This document shows, piece by piece, positions 42,544-51,203 of a stretch of 64,000 nt of DNA. Each line of letters begins with the position of its first letter. The first letter of the stretch is position 1. The notes beneath the pieces were generated by a model that worked only from the letters and a program-made list of their open reading frames with translations, ran no database searches and was not told where the DNA came from. The DNA is taken from assembly GCF_015354405.1 (NCBI RefSeq), contig NZ_JADKYP010000041.1, positions 1 to 64,000 on the forward strand, read 5' to 3'. The translations under genes were made by a program, and so were the position numbers. Source of the stretch: Nocardia sp. BSTN01 (GTDB lineage: Bacteria; Actinomycetota; Actinomycetes; Mycobacteriales; Mycobacteriaceae).

Positions 42544-42563
42544 ATTTCGATTGTTTTCGAAGT
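42544..42563. promoter_or_regulatory. ArsR-type operator motif, site 2
   Basis: ATTTCGA-TTGTTT-TCGAAGT: a 7-6-7 inverted repeat with one arm mismatch, 32 bases upstream of the MFS 2 start. It shares the 14-base string ATCACATTTCGATT with site 3 at 47.7 kb. Confidence 0.62.
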
Positions 42564-42595
42564 CTCTTACAATCCCCCGAAGTAGGTGTACACGC

Positions 42596-43828
42596 ATGGT
42601 TTCACCGACCCCACCCATCACCGAGGATCCGGATCGCGCCACGCGCCGGCTGCTGATCGTCGGTTCCGTCTGCGCGGCGCTCGTCGGCCTCGACGCGCTG
42701 GTCGTCGCGCCCCTCGCCCCCACCATCACCCGCTCCACCGGCGCCGCGATCGACTCCGCCGGCCTGCTGGTGACCACCTACGCACTGGTCTACGCGGTGA
42801 CCGGCCCCCTGTTCGGCCCGGTCTCCGATCGCTGGGGCCGGCGCAATGTGATCCTCACCGGCCTGGTCGCCTTCAGCCTGGGCACGGCGCTGACCGGTGT
42901 GTTCTCGAATTTCGCTGTGCTGCTGGTGTTTCGCGGTGTCGCCGGGCTCGGCGCCGCGATGATGGTGCCGAGCATCTTCGCCGCCGTCGCCGACGTCGTC
43001 GCGCCGGAACGCCGCGGCCGCGCGATCGGCATCATCATGGGCGCGCTCACCGGCTCCTCGCTGATCGGCGTCCCGCTGGGCTCCTTCGCCGCCGACGCCC
43101 TGAGCTGGCGGGTGACGTTCTGGGTGATCGCCGCGCTGGCGGTGCTCGCACTGGTGGCGGTCCCGCTGTCGCTGCCGCAGCTGCCGACGGCGGCCGCCGA
43201 CTCCGAGGTGAGTCCGCTGCGCGCCTATGTGGGCAAGTTCCGGGCCGCGTTCAGCAATCCGACGGTGATCTTCGTGCTGCTGTCGACGTTCTTCTGGACG
43301 GCGGGCAACCAGGGCATGTGGGCCAATATCGGGGTCTATTTCCATACCAACTTCGACCTGTCCACGACCGCGATCGGACTGGTGCTGCTGGTCATCAGCG
43401 CGGTCGGGGTACTGGGCAACTTCCTCGGCGGACGGCTCACCGACCGATACGGCAAGCGTGCGGTCATCGCCGCGGCCGGTGTATCGGTCGCGGTCGCGCT
43501 GGTCGCGTTCTCGAGTCTCAGCGGCGCCCTCGTTCCGCCCGTGGTGATCGCCGCGCTGTGGGTGCTGGCGTTCAATATCGGAGCGTCCTCGATCACGACG
43601 CTGGTGAGCGAACTCAGTCCCAGCGCACGCGGAACCGCTCTGGGCTTGAATTCCTCCGCGCTGTACGCGGGTTCGACGATCGGCACCTCGGCGTCGGTCG
43701 CGGTGTTGTCGGGCACGCACAGCTTCGTCTGGCTCGGCGTCGTCTGCGCGATCTCGTGCCTGCTGGTCTTCCCGATCGTGGTGTTGCTCGTGCGTGAGCG
43801 CGCGGTGGCCGAGGCGGTGGCGGCGTAA
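42596..43828 (+). CDS. MFS transporter 2
   Basis: A 410-residue 12-TM major facilitator of the drug efflux type: GLDALVVAPLAPTI in TM1, FGPVSDRWGRRNVI between TM2 and 3, ERRGRAIGIIMGALTGSSLIGVPLG in TM4-5. It is probably the exporter or self-resistance pump of the polyketide locus, since it carries the ArsR-type operator in its promoter and follows arsR. It is a clear paralogue of MFS 1 (27471-28721). ATG at 42596 is used; its stop TAA overlaps the ATG of the nitroreductase by one base, forming an MFS-nitroreductase-ArsR 2 operon. Confidence 0.92.
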   Translation: MVSPTPPITEDPDRATRRLLIVGSVCAALVGLDALVVAPLAPTITRSTGAAIDSAGLLVTTYALVYAVTGPLFGPVSDRWGRRNVILTGLVAFSLGTALTGVFSNFAVLLVFRGVAGLGAAMMVPSIFAAVADVVAPERRGRAIGIIMGALTGSSLIGVPLGSFAADALSWRVTFWVIAALAVLALVAVPLSLPQLPTAAADSEVSPLRAYVGKFRAAFSNPTVIFVLLSTFFWTAGNQGMWANIGVYFHTNFDLSTTAIGLVLLVISAVGVLGNFLGGRLTDRYGKRAVIAAAGVSVAVALVAFSSLSGALVPPVVIAALWVLAFNIGASSITTLVSELSPSARGTALGLNSSALYAGSTIGTSASVAVLSGTHSFVWLGVVCAISCLLVFPIVVLLVRERAVAEAVAA

Positions 43829-44478
43829 TGGTGACGAGGCTGAATCTCACGACCGACGAACTGCTCACCACTACCCGGGCGGTGCGCAAACGACTCGACC
43901 TGACCCGGCCGGTCGAACGCGAGGTGCTCGAGGAGTGCCTGCACCTGGCCACTCAGGCGCCCACCGGGCGCAATCGGCAACGCTGGGCGTTCGTGGTGGT
44001 CACCGATCCGGAAAAGCGTGCGGCACTGGCGAATCTATACCGCAAGGGGCTGATGGCGCCGACCGAGGCGGTCCCCGAGGACGGCATCGACTGGCGCGAC
44101 GACCCGGCTCAGATCCAGCGCGGTCACGACAGCGGGCATCATCTATTCCGGTATCTGCACCAGGTGCCGGTTCTGCTGGTGCCGTGCGTGCACATCGTGC
44201 GGCGCACCCGTCCCGGAGCTGTCGACCTGGCCAACAGTTTCGGCTCGATCCTGCCGGCCACCTGGAGTTTCATGCTGGCCGCCCGGGAACGCGGCCTGGG
44301 CACCGTGTGGACCACGCCGCATCTGCAGTACGAGCGGGAGGCGGCCGAATTGCTGGGCATTCCGTACGAATCGGTGCTGCAGACCGCGCTGATTCCGGTG
44401 GCGTACACCATCGGCACCTCGTTCCGCCCGGCGGCGCGCACCGATCTGGACAACGTCGCGCACTGGGACACCTGGTGA
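43828..44478 (+). CDS. Nitroreductase-family flavoprotein
   Basis: A 216-residue FMN-dependent oxidoreductase. RAVRKRLDLTRPVEREVLEECLHLATQAPTGRNRQRWAFVVV is the usual N-terminal FMN-binding region (Arg, Ser/Thr and Asn contacts). GSILPATWSFMLAARERGLGTVWTT is the helix-strand that completes the site, and LLGIPYE follows. Members reduce nitro groups, quinones, enones or dehydro amino acids; the substrate here is unknown. It is coupled to MFS 2 by a 1-base overlap and followed 39 bases later by arsR 2, suggesting a response to a redox-active compound or a tailoring role. Confidence 0.9.
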   Translation: MVTRLNLTTDELLTTTRAVRKRLDLTRPVEREVLEECLHLATQAPTGRNRQRWAFVVVTDPEKRAALANLYRKGLMAPTEAVPEDGIDWRDDPAQIQRGHDSGHHLFRYLHQVPVLLVPCVHIVRRTRPGAVDLANSFGSILPATWSFMLAARERGLGTVWTTPHLQYEREAAELLGIPYESVLQTALIPVAYTIGTSFRPAARTDLDNVAHWDTW

Positions 44479-44517
44479 GCGCGGCCGAGCCGTCCGCGAC
44501 GCCGGTAGACTCGCACA

Positions 44518-44838
44518 GTGCGCGCGCTCGAACATCCCTCCGTCGACTCGGTCGCCCTGCCCACTCTGCTGCAGGCTCTCGCCGATCCGGTGCGCCTGGA
44601 CATCGTCTGCAAACTGATGCAGCGCGAGGCGATCACCTGCGGCGGATTCGATGTCCCGGTGAGCATGTCCACCCTGTCGCATCATCTGAAGGTGCTGCGG
44701 ATGGCGGGTCTGCTGCGCGTGATCCAGGAGGGCAGCTACCGCCGCAACGAATTGCGCTACGACGAGGTCGAGACCCGCTTCCCCGGAGTGCTGAGCTCGA
44801 TTCTGCGCAATGTGCACGAGGGCATCACGGCTTCCTGA
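44518..44838 (+). CDS. ArsR-family winged-helix repressor 2
   Basis: A 106-residue ArsR regulator. The helix pattern is LLQALADPVRLDIVCKLMQREAITCGGFDVPVSMSTLSHHLKVLRMAGLLRVIQEGSYRRNELR. Its recognition segment STLSHHLKVLR is identical to that of ArsR 1, and both end with a similar RFPG-L helix, so both may bind the same ATTTCGA-N6-TCGAAAT sites. GTG at 44518. The 3' end overlaps the convergent secreted-protein gene by 14 bases, so there is no room for a terminator between them. Confidence 0.88.
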   Translation: MRALEHPSVDSVALPTLLQALADPVRLDIVCKLMQREAITCGGFDVPVSMSTLSHHLKVLRMAGLLRVIQEGSYRRNELRYDEVETRFPGVLSSILRNVHEGITAS

Positions 44839-45343
44839 ACGTCCGCACCAGCGGCCCGGTCGTGCTGGTGACACCGGTCGCGGTGGCACATCCGGCCAGA
44901 TCGGGCGTCAGGTAGATCCCGGCGCCGTCCACCCGATCACCGAGGAATTCGCCGTCGACGACCGTGCCGGATACGACGATCACCGTCTGCCCGGCCGGTC
45001 GGTCGGCGAAGACCGTGCGGAAGCGAAAGGTGCTGTGGCGTCCGTTGTTCCACTCGATGCGGGAGGTGCCGACTCCCGCCGCCGGACCGCAGCCGATCTC
45101 CGCCCGGCCGCCGGCGTGGGTGGTGCCGCCGGTGATCGACGGATCGCTCGAAGTGCACGACAGCGTCGCGTCGGTGACGATGGTCGTCGGCCGCGCGGTA
45201 GCAGTGAGCCCGGGCGTGTAGGTGACGGTACTGGTTCCGGCGCAGCTTATTTCCAGGCCGCCGGCGCGCGCGGACGGTGCGGTGCACAGGGTCACCGCCA
45301 CCGTCCACGCGAGGACCACCGCCGAGACGATCAGCGCCCTCAT
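44825..45343 (-). CDS. Secreted hypothetical protein
   Basis: A 172-residue exported protein. A signal peptide (VSAVVLAWTVAVTLCTAPSARAG, about residues 5-28) precedes a mature part of about 145 residues rich in Thr, Gly and beta-strand patterns. Four Cys (about 33, 67, 89 and 152) probably form two disulfides. I do not recognise the family; the size and pattern suggest a small beta-sandwich. ATG at 45343 overlaps the stop of the acyltransferase (ATGA), so the two are co-translated and may act together at the cell surface. It converges on arsR 2 with a 14-base overlap. Confidence 0.75.
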   Translation of the reverse strand: MRALIVSAVVLAWTVAVTLCTAPSARAGGLEISCAGTSTVTYTPGLTATARPTTIVTDATLSCTSSDPSITGGTTHAGGRAEIGCGPAAGVGTSRIEWNNGRHSTFRFRTVFADRPAGQTVIVVSGTVVDGEFLGDRVDGAGIYLTPDLAGCATATGVTSTTGPLVRTFRKP

Positions 45344-46581
45344 CGCTGCACTCCGTCCGCCGCATGCGAATCCCGCGCAGCCGCAGGCGGGTCGAGCACC
45401 GCAGCGGGCGTGTCCGCCGCCACCCCGGCGAGCGAGGTCAGCGTCGCGGTCGGCACGGCCGGCAGCGACGACTCCCGCCGGCGCGGACGACTCCACCGGC
45501 GCACGATCGGCGATTCCACCGCCGAGTACAGACCCCAGGCGAGCAGGACATCGACCACCAGCAGCCCCAGCACGACCGCGAGCGCGACCGGGGTGGACCA
45601 GGTCGCCTGGATACCGAACAGCCGGACCCGATAGTGCAGCACCAGTTCGTGAATCATGTAGAACGCGAATGAGATATCGCCCAGCCACACCACGAAACGC
45701 GCCCGCCACAGCGACGGGGTGCCTCGCACATCGGCTCTTGCGCCCGCCAGGATCAGCAGCGCGATCGGCACGATGGTCACCGCGTCGAGCGCGAACAGGT
45801 ACGGCGCGTACAGCAGACCCACATATCCCAGCACCGCCAGCCCGGTCGCCGGAGCGAGGGACAGCGGCGCGCGGCGGCCCGACAACAGCAGCTTCGCCAG
45901 CAGGATGCCGAGCAGGAAGTCCAGGGTGCGCACCGGCGGGAACAGGTAGACGAACCAGAACTGGTACACCGGCACATCCGGTGCGAACGGAACCCGCGGC
46001 CGGTCGGGGAGCAATTGCGCGATCAGCGGGAGCACGACGATGACGGCGATCACCGCGATCGTCGCCGCCCAGAGCCGTTCGGCCCGGATCCGGTTCACCG
46101 CCGCCAGCAGCCAGGGGAACAGCAGATAGAAGAACGCCTCGCAGCACAGCGACCAGGCGACGGTGTTCATACTGGCGAAGTTCTGCACGATCGGCAGCCA
46201 GGTGTGCACGAGCAGCAGATTGGGAATCGCCACCCCGGTGGTGACCGTCTTTCCCGTCCACAGCAGCAGCGCCAACGCGATCGCCCAGGTGAGCACATGG
46301 TTGGGGTAGATCTTCACCGCGCGGCGGCGCCAGAAGCCCACCGTGGTGTCGCCGGGACGCGCCGACCACGCCAGCACGAAACCGCTGAGTACGAAGAAGA
46401 AGCCGACACCGGTCCACCCGGCCCGCTTCACCAGGAACGAGGCGGTGTCGGCGGCGCCGGCATCGGCGAAGAACCCCTCCAGGGATACGTGCGTGCAGAA
46501 CACGAGAAGTGCTGCGGCGAAACGCATTCCGGTCAGTGTCGGCAGGCGGGGAACCTTGGTCGGTTGCGATGTGTCGGTCAC
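45340..46581 (-). CDS. Acyltransferase-3 family membrane O-acyltransferase
   Basis: A 413-residue integral membrane acyltransferase with about ten TM helices. The N-terminal LTGMRFAAALLVFCTHVS holds the family's R/H pair (Arg about 20, His about 30), followed by GWTGVGFFFVLSGFVLAWS and the RRRAVKIYPNHVLTW motif. The C-terminal ~45 residues are cytoplasmic and Arg/Ala/Pro-rich. These enzymes acylate sugars, lipids or macrolides at the membrane. GTG at 46581 has an ideal ribosome-binding site (AGGAGGG, 7 bases upstream), so it is preferred over longer in-frame options. The neighbours are a secreted protein (coupled) and an SGNH hydrolase, a common acyl-adding/acyl-removing pair. Confidence 0.9.
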   Translation of the reverse strand: MTDTSQPTKVPRLPTLTGMRFAAALLVFCTHVSLEGFFADAGAADTASFLVKRAGWTGVGFFFVLSGFVLAWSARPGDTTVGFWRRRAVKIYPNHVLTWAIALALLLWTGKTVTTGVAIPNLLLVHTWLPIVQNFASMNTVAWSLCCEAFFYLLFPWLLAAVNRIRAERLWAATIAVIAVIVVLPLIAQLLPDRPRVPFAPDVPVYQFWFVYLFPPVRTLDFLLGILLAKLLLSGRRAPLSLAPATGLAVLGYVGLLYAPYLFALDAVTIVPIALLILAGARADVRGTPSLWRARFVVWLGDISFAFYMIHELVLHYRVRLFGIQATWSTPVALAVVLGLLVVDVLLAWGLYSAVESPIVRRWSRPRRRESSLPAVPTATLTSLAGVAADTPAAVLDPPAAARDSHAADGVQR

Positions 46582-46696
46582 TGGGCACCCTCCTGACGGG
46601 CGAAGGAAACGACGGCCCATCAAGTGTCGAAAAGGGTGCTCCGGTCGTCTTCGGGCAACGGACCGGTTCGCCGGCCCGCCCTCGGTCCGGTCCGCG

Positions 46697-47707
46697 TCAG
46701 GACCGGACCGGTGCCGCGGTCGCCAGCGCCGCGGCGAGCAGCGAGCCGAAGCGATCGGCGATCAGCGCGTCGCCCGCGGCATCCGGATGCAGGCCGTCGA
46801 CGGTGAGCGCGGCATCGCCGGCCCCGAACAGTTCCGCGCCGGAGACGAGATGCAGATTGTCGTCTCCGAGCCGCTGCAGGACCACGACCACGTCCTCGAC
46901 CAGCGTCCGGATGTCACGCAGCGTGAGGCCGTGTGGATTCGGTTCGTTCTCGCGCTCCACCCACACCGGCGGTGAGAACGCGACCACCGGAACATCCGGA
47001 TGCGCCGCGCGGATCGTCTCCAGGAATCCGGCCGCGAGCCCGCCCAGGGACCGGGCGGTGAACGGTCCGCGGATGTAGAGGTTCGGCCCCAGTTCCACCG
47101 AGATCAGGTCCGCGGGCCGGGCCGCGATGGCACGTGCGACGAACGGGTCCAGGTAGGCCTGGGCGGCGAACCCCAGATTCAGCATGCGCCAGCCGTGGGT
47201 TCGCGCGATCCGGGCCGGCCAGGTATCGCTGGGCGCCTCGGTGATCAGGCACTGGGTGAGGGAGCTGCCGTAGGTGATCCACCGCGGACCGTCGGATTCC
47301 CACGGTTCCACGGTCGCGCCCGCCGGTACCGACAGGGCTCCGACCCGCGTCACGGCCCCGCGGTGCGGCAACCACAGTTCGACCCGAGAAGGGTTGCCGG
47401 GCAAGGTCGCAACCACCTGCTGGGCGCCCGAGCCCACCGGGACGCGCTGGGTGAGGCGCCCGTCGACGAAGACGTCGACGAATCGGGGCCGCGGTTGCCA
47501 GATCGGGGTGGAGTGCACGGGCAGCGTCACCTCGGTCGCATCGGTCACCAGCCCCAGTCGCACCCCCGTCGCCACGGCCGCGTGTTCGGCCAGTTCCGGA
47601 GAGAACGCGGCCGCCAGGCGGTCCGGAGGCAACCGCCACGGCTGCCGCCACTCCCCCGCGTCGCTCACCGCGACCACGCCGTCCCAATTCACCAGATCAT
47701 CGATCAC
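46697..47707 (-). CDS. SGNH/GDSL-type esterase
   Basis: A 336-residue two-domain hydrolase. Residues 1-125 are a jelly-roll-like domain as in carbohydrate-esterase family 2 proteins (RPRFVDVFVDGRL, RVELWLPHRG). Residues 135-336 are the SGNH domain with the nucleophile in ITYGSSLTQC (about 145), the GxN block near ISVELGPNLY and the catalytic Asp/His in VDGLHPDAAG (about 308-312). No signal peptide is evident. The frame begins with GTG at 47707 without a Shine-Dalgarno sequence and directly abuts operator site 3, so either the mRNA is leaderless or a downstream GTG is used. Confidence 0.87.
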   Translation of the reverse strand: MIDDLVNWDGVVAVSDAGEWRQPWRLPPDRLAAAFSPELAEHAAVATGVRLGLVTDATEVTLPVHSTPIWQPRPRFVDVFVDGRLTQRVPVGSGAQQVVATLPGNPSRVELWLPHRGAVTRVGALSVPAGATVEPWESDGPRWITYGSSLTQCLITEAPSDTWPARIARTHGWRMLNLGFAAQAYLDPFVARAIAARPADLISVELGPNLYIRGPFTARSLGGLAAGFLETIRAAHPDVPVVAFSPPVWVERENEPNPHGLTLRDIRTLVEDVVVVLQRLGDDNLHLVSGAELFGAGDAALTVDGLHPDAAGDALIADRFGSLLAAALATAAPVRS

Positions 47708-47727
47708 ATTTCGATTTTCGTCGAAAT
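47708..47727. promoter_or_regulatory. ArsR-type operator motif, site 3
   Basis: ATTTCGA-TTTTCG-TCGAAAT: a perfect 7-6-7 inverted repeat immediately upstream of the SGNH esterase start, in the 53-base gap after the cyclase gene. It is the best copy of the motif also seen at 42045-42064 and 42544-42563. Confidence 0.68.
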
Positions 47728-47760
47728 CATGAAGAAATGTCCAGTACCTGTGCGGGCCGA

Positions 47761-48633
47761 TCAGAACAGCGCGAAAACCCGTGCGGGTCCGCCGGTTCCG
47801 CCGCCGTGCTTGGGCGCACCCACGATCACCGTCGCGCCCGCGTCGGGCACCTGATCCAGGTCGGCGAGCGATTCGACGCCGTAGCGCCCCGCCGGCAACC
47901 AGCTGCGATGCACCGGAACCGCATGGTCGCTACCTCGGTCCAGACCCGTGGAATCGACACCGATACCGACCACCCGGCGTTGCCGGATCAGGAAATCCGC
48001 GGCCTCGGCACTGAATCCCGGCCAGCGATAGACGTTGCGCCGCTCGTCGTAGTTGAGATAGGCGCCGGGTACCGAAATGCGCTGCGACCACCCCGAATCC
48101 ATCGCCACGAAGGCGCCGTCGGGCAGCGGGCCGTGCGTGGCCTCCCAGGTGCGGATGTCGGCCACGGTCACCGCGGCGGACGGATCCCGCGCCGCCCGAT
48201 CGGCGATCCGCAGTACCGCCAGCGGCGCCACCAGCTGGTCGGCGGGAATCCGGTCCACCGACAGACCACGGTCGCTGAAATGCAGGGGTGCGTCGACGTG
48301 GGTGCCGACATGTTCGTAGGTGACGATCTCGTCGCCGTTGTATCGGTTCTCCGCCATCCGGGACACCGGAATCAACTGCGGCGGTTTGCTCACCTGTGTC
48401 CACACCGGAAAGTCCGGGGTCACGGTATGGGTCAGATCGACGACCCGGCCGAATCCGCGACCACGCCCGGACGCCGCCTGCACCGGCGACGCACCCGTCG
48501 TGACGGCCCCGGCCGCACCGACCACCAAACCCGCGGCCAGCGCCGTCAAGAATCCCCGGCGAGCCGGACGGGGCGCGGCGGCGACCAGGCCGCACGGCGA
48601 CGCCACACTGTCGATCAGTTCCGGAGCACACAC
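47761..48633 (-). CDS. Tat-exported cyclase-family (kynurenine formamidase-like) hydrolase
   Basis: A 290-residue metal-dependent hydrolase. A twin-arginine-like signal (RPARRGFLTALAAG then AAGAVTTGASPVQA) is at residues 22-53. The cyclase-family metal motif is HVGTHVDAPLHF (about 108-119), preceded by VVDLTHTVTPDFPVW. The family hydrolyses amides and lactones (for example N-formylkynurenine) or cyclises polyketides in older literature. It is encoded next to a peptide-type ABC importer, so it may process an imported amide outside the membrane. GTG at 48633 with AAGGAG upstream. The last Cys-free C-terminus ends close to operator site 3. Confidence 0.85.
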   Translation of the reverse strand: MCAPELIDSVASPCGLVAAAPRPARRGFLTALAAGLVVGAAGAVTTGASPVQAASGRGRGFGRVVDLTHTVTPDFPVWTQVSKPPQLIPVSRMAENRYNGDEIVTYEHVGTHVDAPLHFSDRGLSVDRIPADQLVAPLAVLRIADRAARDPSAAVTVADIRTWEATHGPLPDGAFVAMDSGWSQRISVPGAYLNYDERRNVYRWPGFSAEAADFLIRQRRVVGIGVDSTGLDRGSDHAVPVHRSWLPAGRYGVESLADLDQVPDAGATVIVGAPKHGGGTGGPARVFALF

Positions 48634-48744
48634 AGACGATCTCCTTTCGCGACGGTGCCCCCAGTGTGCTGACGCGCCGGGCCAGCGTCTTCGGCCCGTG
48701 GTCCGGATCCACGCCCCGGTCCGCAGCCCGGGATCGACCTGCCA

Positions 48745-50349
48745 TCAACGACTTTCGAACCGCACGGCTCCGCCTTGCGCCACCGGGAGCGTCGGCACCG
48801 CGGCGAGCAGTTCGCGCGTGTACGGGTCACGCGGGTCGGCGAACAGTTCGTCGGCCGGACCGGATTCGACCACGCGACCCGACCGCATGACCAGGATCTC
48901 GTCACTGACGTGGTGGACGACACCGAGGTCGTGGGAGATGAACACCAGTGCCACACCGAGTTCGGCTCGCACCCGCAACAGCAGATCCAGGATCTGGGCC
49001 TGCACCGACACATCCAGCGCGGACACCGGTTCGTCGCAGACGATCACATCCGGAGCGGGGGCCAGCGCCCGCGCGATCGCGACCCGCTGCTGCTGACCAC
49101 CGGACAGTTCCAGCGGACGACGAGGCAGCACCGTCTCGGACAATCCCACCGCGGCCAGGAGCCGGCGGGCGTGGCCGTCGCGGGCGGCGCGCGGCACCCG
49201 GCCCGCCTCCAGGGCCTCGGCCAGCACCCGGCGCACCGTGAACCGCGGGTCGAACGATCCGAGCGCATCCTGGAAGACCGCCTGGACACTGGTGCCCGGA
49301 GCGACGGTCAGGGAACCGGAGTCGAGCCGCTCGAGCCCCAGCAGTACCCGCGCGAAAGTGCTCTTGCCCGAACCCGATTCGCCCACCACGCCGACCACCC
49401 GGCCCGGCGCGACCACCGAATCGACTCCGTCGAGCGCGACGGTGACCCCGCCGTCGGGCTTACCGAACCGGCGGTGCGCGCCCGCCAGTCGTACGAGCGG
49501 TTCCGTCGTCGTCACCGCGGCCCGGGCGGGCAACTGCGCGGCGAGATCGAATTCGACCGGCGAGAGCCGCGCGCCCCGGGTATGCGCCGAGGGCACCGCG
49601 GCCAGCAGCAGTCTGGTGTACTCGTGTCCGGGACGGCCGAGTATTTCGGCCGTCGTGCCCTCCTCGACGATCCGGCCGTCACGCATCAACACGATCCGAT
49701 CCGCCACCTCCGCGACCACCGCCAGGTCATGGCTGATCAGCAGCACACCGGTGCCGGCATCGCGAATGTCGCGCAGCAGCGTGAGGATCTGGCGCTGGAC
49801 GGTGGCGTCCAAGGCGGTGGTCGGTTCGTCGGCGATGAGGAATTGTGGTTGCGCCGCAAGGGCACTCGCGATCAGGACGCGCTGGCGCAGCCCTCCGGAA
49901 AGCTCGTGCGGATATTGCCGCAACCGGTTGACCGGATCGGGAACTCCCACCCGTCGCAGCAGCTCCAGCGCACGGTCGGGAATCGAGGCCGCGGGGACGC
50001 TGCGGTGCACCCGCAACGCCTCGCCCAGTTCCTGCCCGACCCGCCGCAACGGATCCAACGACGCCAGCGCGTTCTGCGTGACATAGCCGACGGTGCTGCC
50101 CCGCACGTTCCGCCAGCGCCGCTGCGACCATCCGCGCGCGTCGTGGTCGCCGATGCGCAGCCGCGCCGCCCGCACGCGGCCGTCGCGCTGAGTGAGCCCG
50201 ATCAGAGCGCGCGCGGAAACGCTTTTGCCGGAACCGGATTCGCCCACCACGGCCACGCATTCACCCGCCCGCACCCGCAACGAGATGCCGTGGACGACCT
50301 CGGTCTCGCCGAAAGAGACGGTGAGATCCTCGAATTCGAGCGCTGTCAT
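48745..50349 (-). CDS. Peptide/nickel-type ABC transporter, fused double ATPase
   Basis: A 534-residue protein with two complete ATP-binding domains, equivalent to DppD plus DppF. Domain 1 (about 1-250) has VVGESGSGKSVSARALIG, LSGGLRQRVLIASAL and LIADEPTTALD. Domain 2 (about 275-534) has VVGESGSGKSTFARVLLG, LSGGQQQRVAIARAL and IVCDEPVSALDVSVQ. Single-chain double ATPases are common in actinobacterial oligopeptide or glutathione-type importers. ATG at 50349 overlaps the preceding permease gene by four bases. It is the last gene of the transporter operon before the cyclase gene. Confidence 0.94.
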   Translation of the reverse strand: MTALEFEDLTVSFGETEVVHGISLRVRAGECVAVVGESGSGKSVSARALIGLTQRDGRVRAARLRIGDHDARGWSQRRWRNVRGSTVGYVTQNALASLDPLRRVGQELGEALRVHRSVPAASIPDRALELLRRVGVPDPVNRLRQYPHELSGGLRQRVLIASALAAQPQFLIADEPTTALDATVQRQILTLLRDIRDAGTGVLLISHDLAVVAEVADRIVLMRDGRIVEEGTTAEILGRPGHEYTRLLLAAVPSAHTRGARLSPVEFDLAAQLPARAAVTTTEPLVRLAGAHRRFGKPDGGVTVALDGVDSVVAPGRVVGVVGESGSGKSTFARVLLGLERLDSGSLTVAPGTSVQAVFQDALGSFDPRFTVRRVLAEALEAGRVPRAARDGHARRLLAAVGLSETVLPRRPLELSGGQQQRVAIARALAPAPDVIVCDEPVSALDVSVQAQILDLLLRVRAELGVALVFISHDLGVVHHVSDEILVMRSGRVVESGPADELFADPRDPYTRELLAAVPTLPVAQGGAVRFESR

Positions 50350-51203
50350 CGCGCGGTCCTTCCTTCCGCCAGGCGCTGCCAGTACCGGCTCAGCACCGTG
50401 ATCGAGACGACCGAGGCGACCACGAACAAACCGGGGAACACCCCGATCCACCAGGCCCGGCCGACGAGATTGCGTCCCTCCGACAGCATCGAGCCCCATT
50501 CGGGTGTCGGCGGTATCACGCCGAGTCCGAGAAAACTCAGGCCCGCACCCGCCACGATCGCGGTGCCCACACCGAGCGTCGCCAGCACCACCAGCGTCGT
50601 CAGCGCATTCGGCAGGACGTGGCGCAGCGCGATCCGCGATCGACTCTGTCCCAGAGTGCGCGCGGCCTCCACATATCCGCTGTGGCGCACCTCGAGCGCC
50701 TGCGACCGAACCAGCCGGGCGTGGTACGGGATGGTGGCCAGCCCGATGGCGATGGCCGAATTACGCGCTCCCGGCCCGGATACCGCGATCACCACCAGCG
50801 CCAGCAGCATCCCGGGAAAGGCCAGCATGGTGTCGGTCAGCCGCATCAGCACCGCGTCCAGCAGCCGCGACGGGCCCGAGGCGAACAGTCCGATCACCGC
50901 GCCCAGGCCGAATCCGATCGCCGTCGCCGCCACCCCGATGCCCAGTGAGATCCGCGTGGCGTGCACGGTTCTGGCGAAGACGTCGCGGCCGAGTTGGTCG
51001 GTGCCGAACAGGTGCTCTCCGCTCGGCGGCCGCAGGGTCTGACGGCGGGCCATCGCGGTGGGGTCCACTCCGGTCACCAGATGCGGCGCCAGCGCGGCGA
51101 CGACCAGGAAGGCGAAGACGATCGCGGCGATCCATACCGGCCACGGCACCGAACGCAGTCGACTCCCGGGATTTTCCCGCAGGGCTTCGATCCATCTGCT
51201 CAC
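50346..51203 (-). CDS. Peptide-type ABC transporter permease (DppC-like)
   Basis: A 285-residue inner-membrane permease with six TM helices. It has the OppC/DppC N-terminal segment with GTDQLGRDVFART and the ATPase-contact EAA loop EAARTLGQSRSRIALRHVLPN (about 173-193). It pairs with the DppB-like permease encoded just upstream (4-base overlap) and with the fused ATPase downstream (4-base overlap). Confidence 0.94.
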   Translation of the reverse strand: MSRWIEALRENPGSRLRSVPWPVWIAAIVFAFLVVAALAPHLVTGVDPTAMARRQTLRPPSGEHLFGTDQLGRDVFARTVHATRISLGIGVAATAIGFGLGAVIGLFASGPSRLLDAVLMRLTDTMLAFPGMLLALVVIAVSGPGARNSAIAIGLATIPYHARLVRSQALEVRHSGYVEAARTLGQSRSRIALRHVLPNALTTLVVLATLGVGTAIVAGAGLSFLGLGVIPPTPEWGSMLSEGRNLVGRAWWIGVFPGLFVVASVVSITVLSRYWQRLAEGRTAR

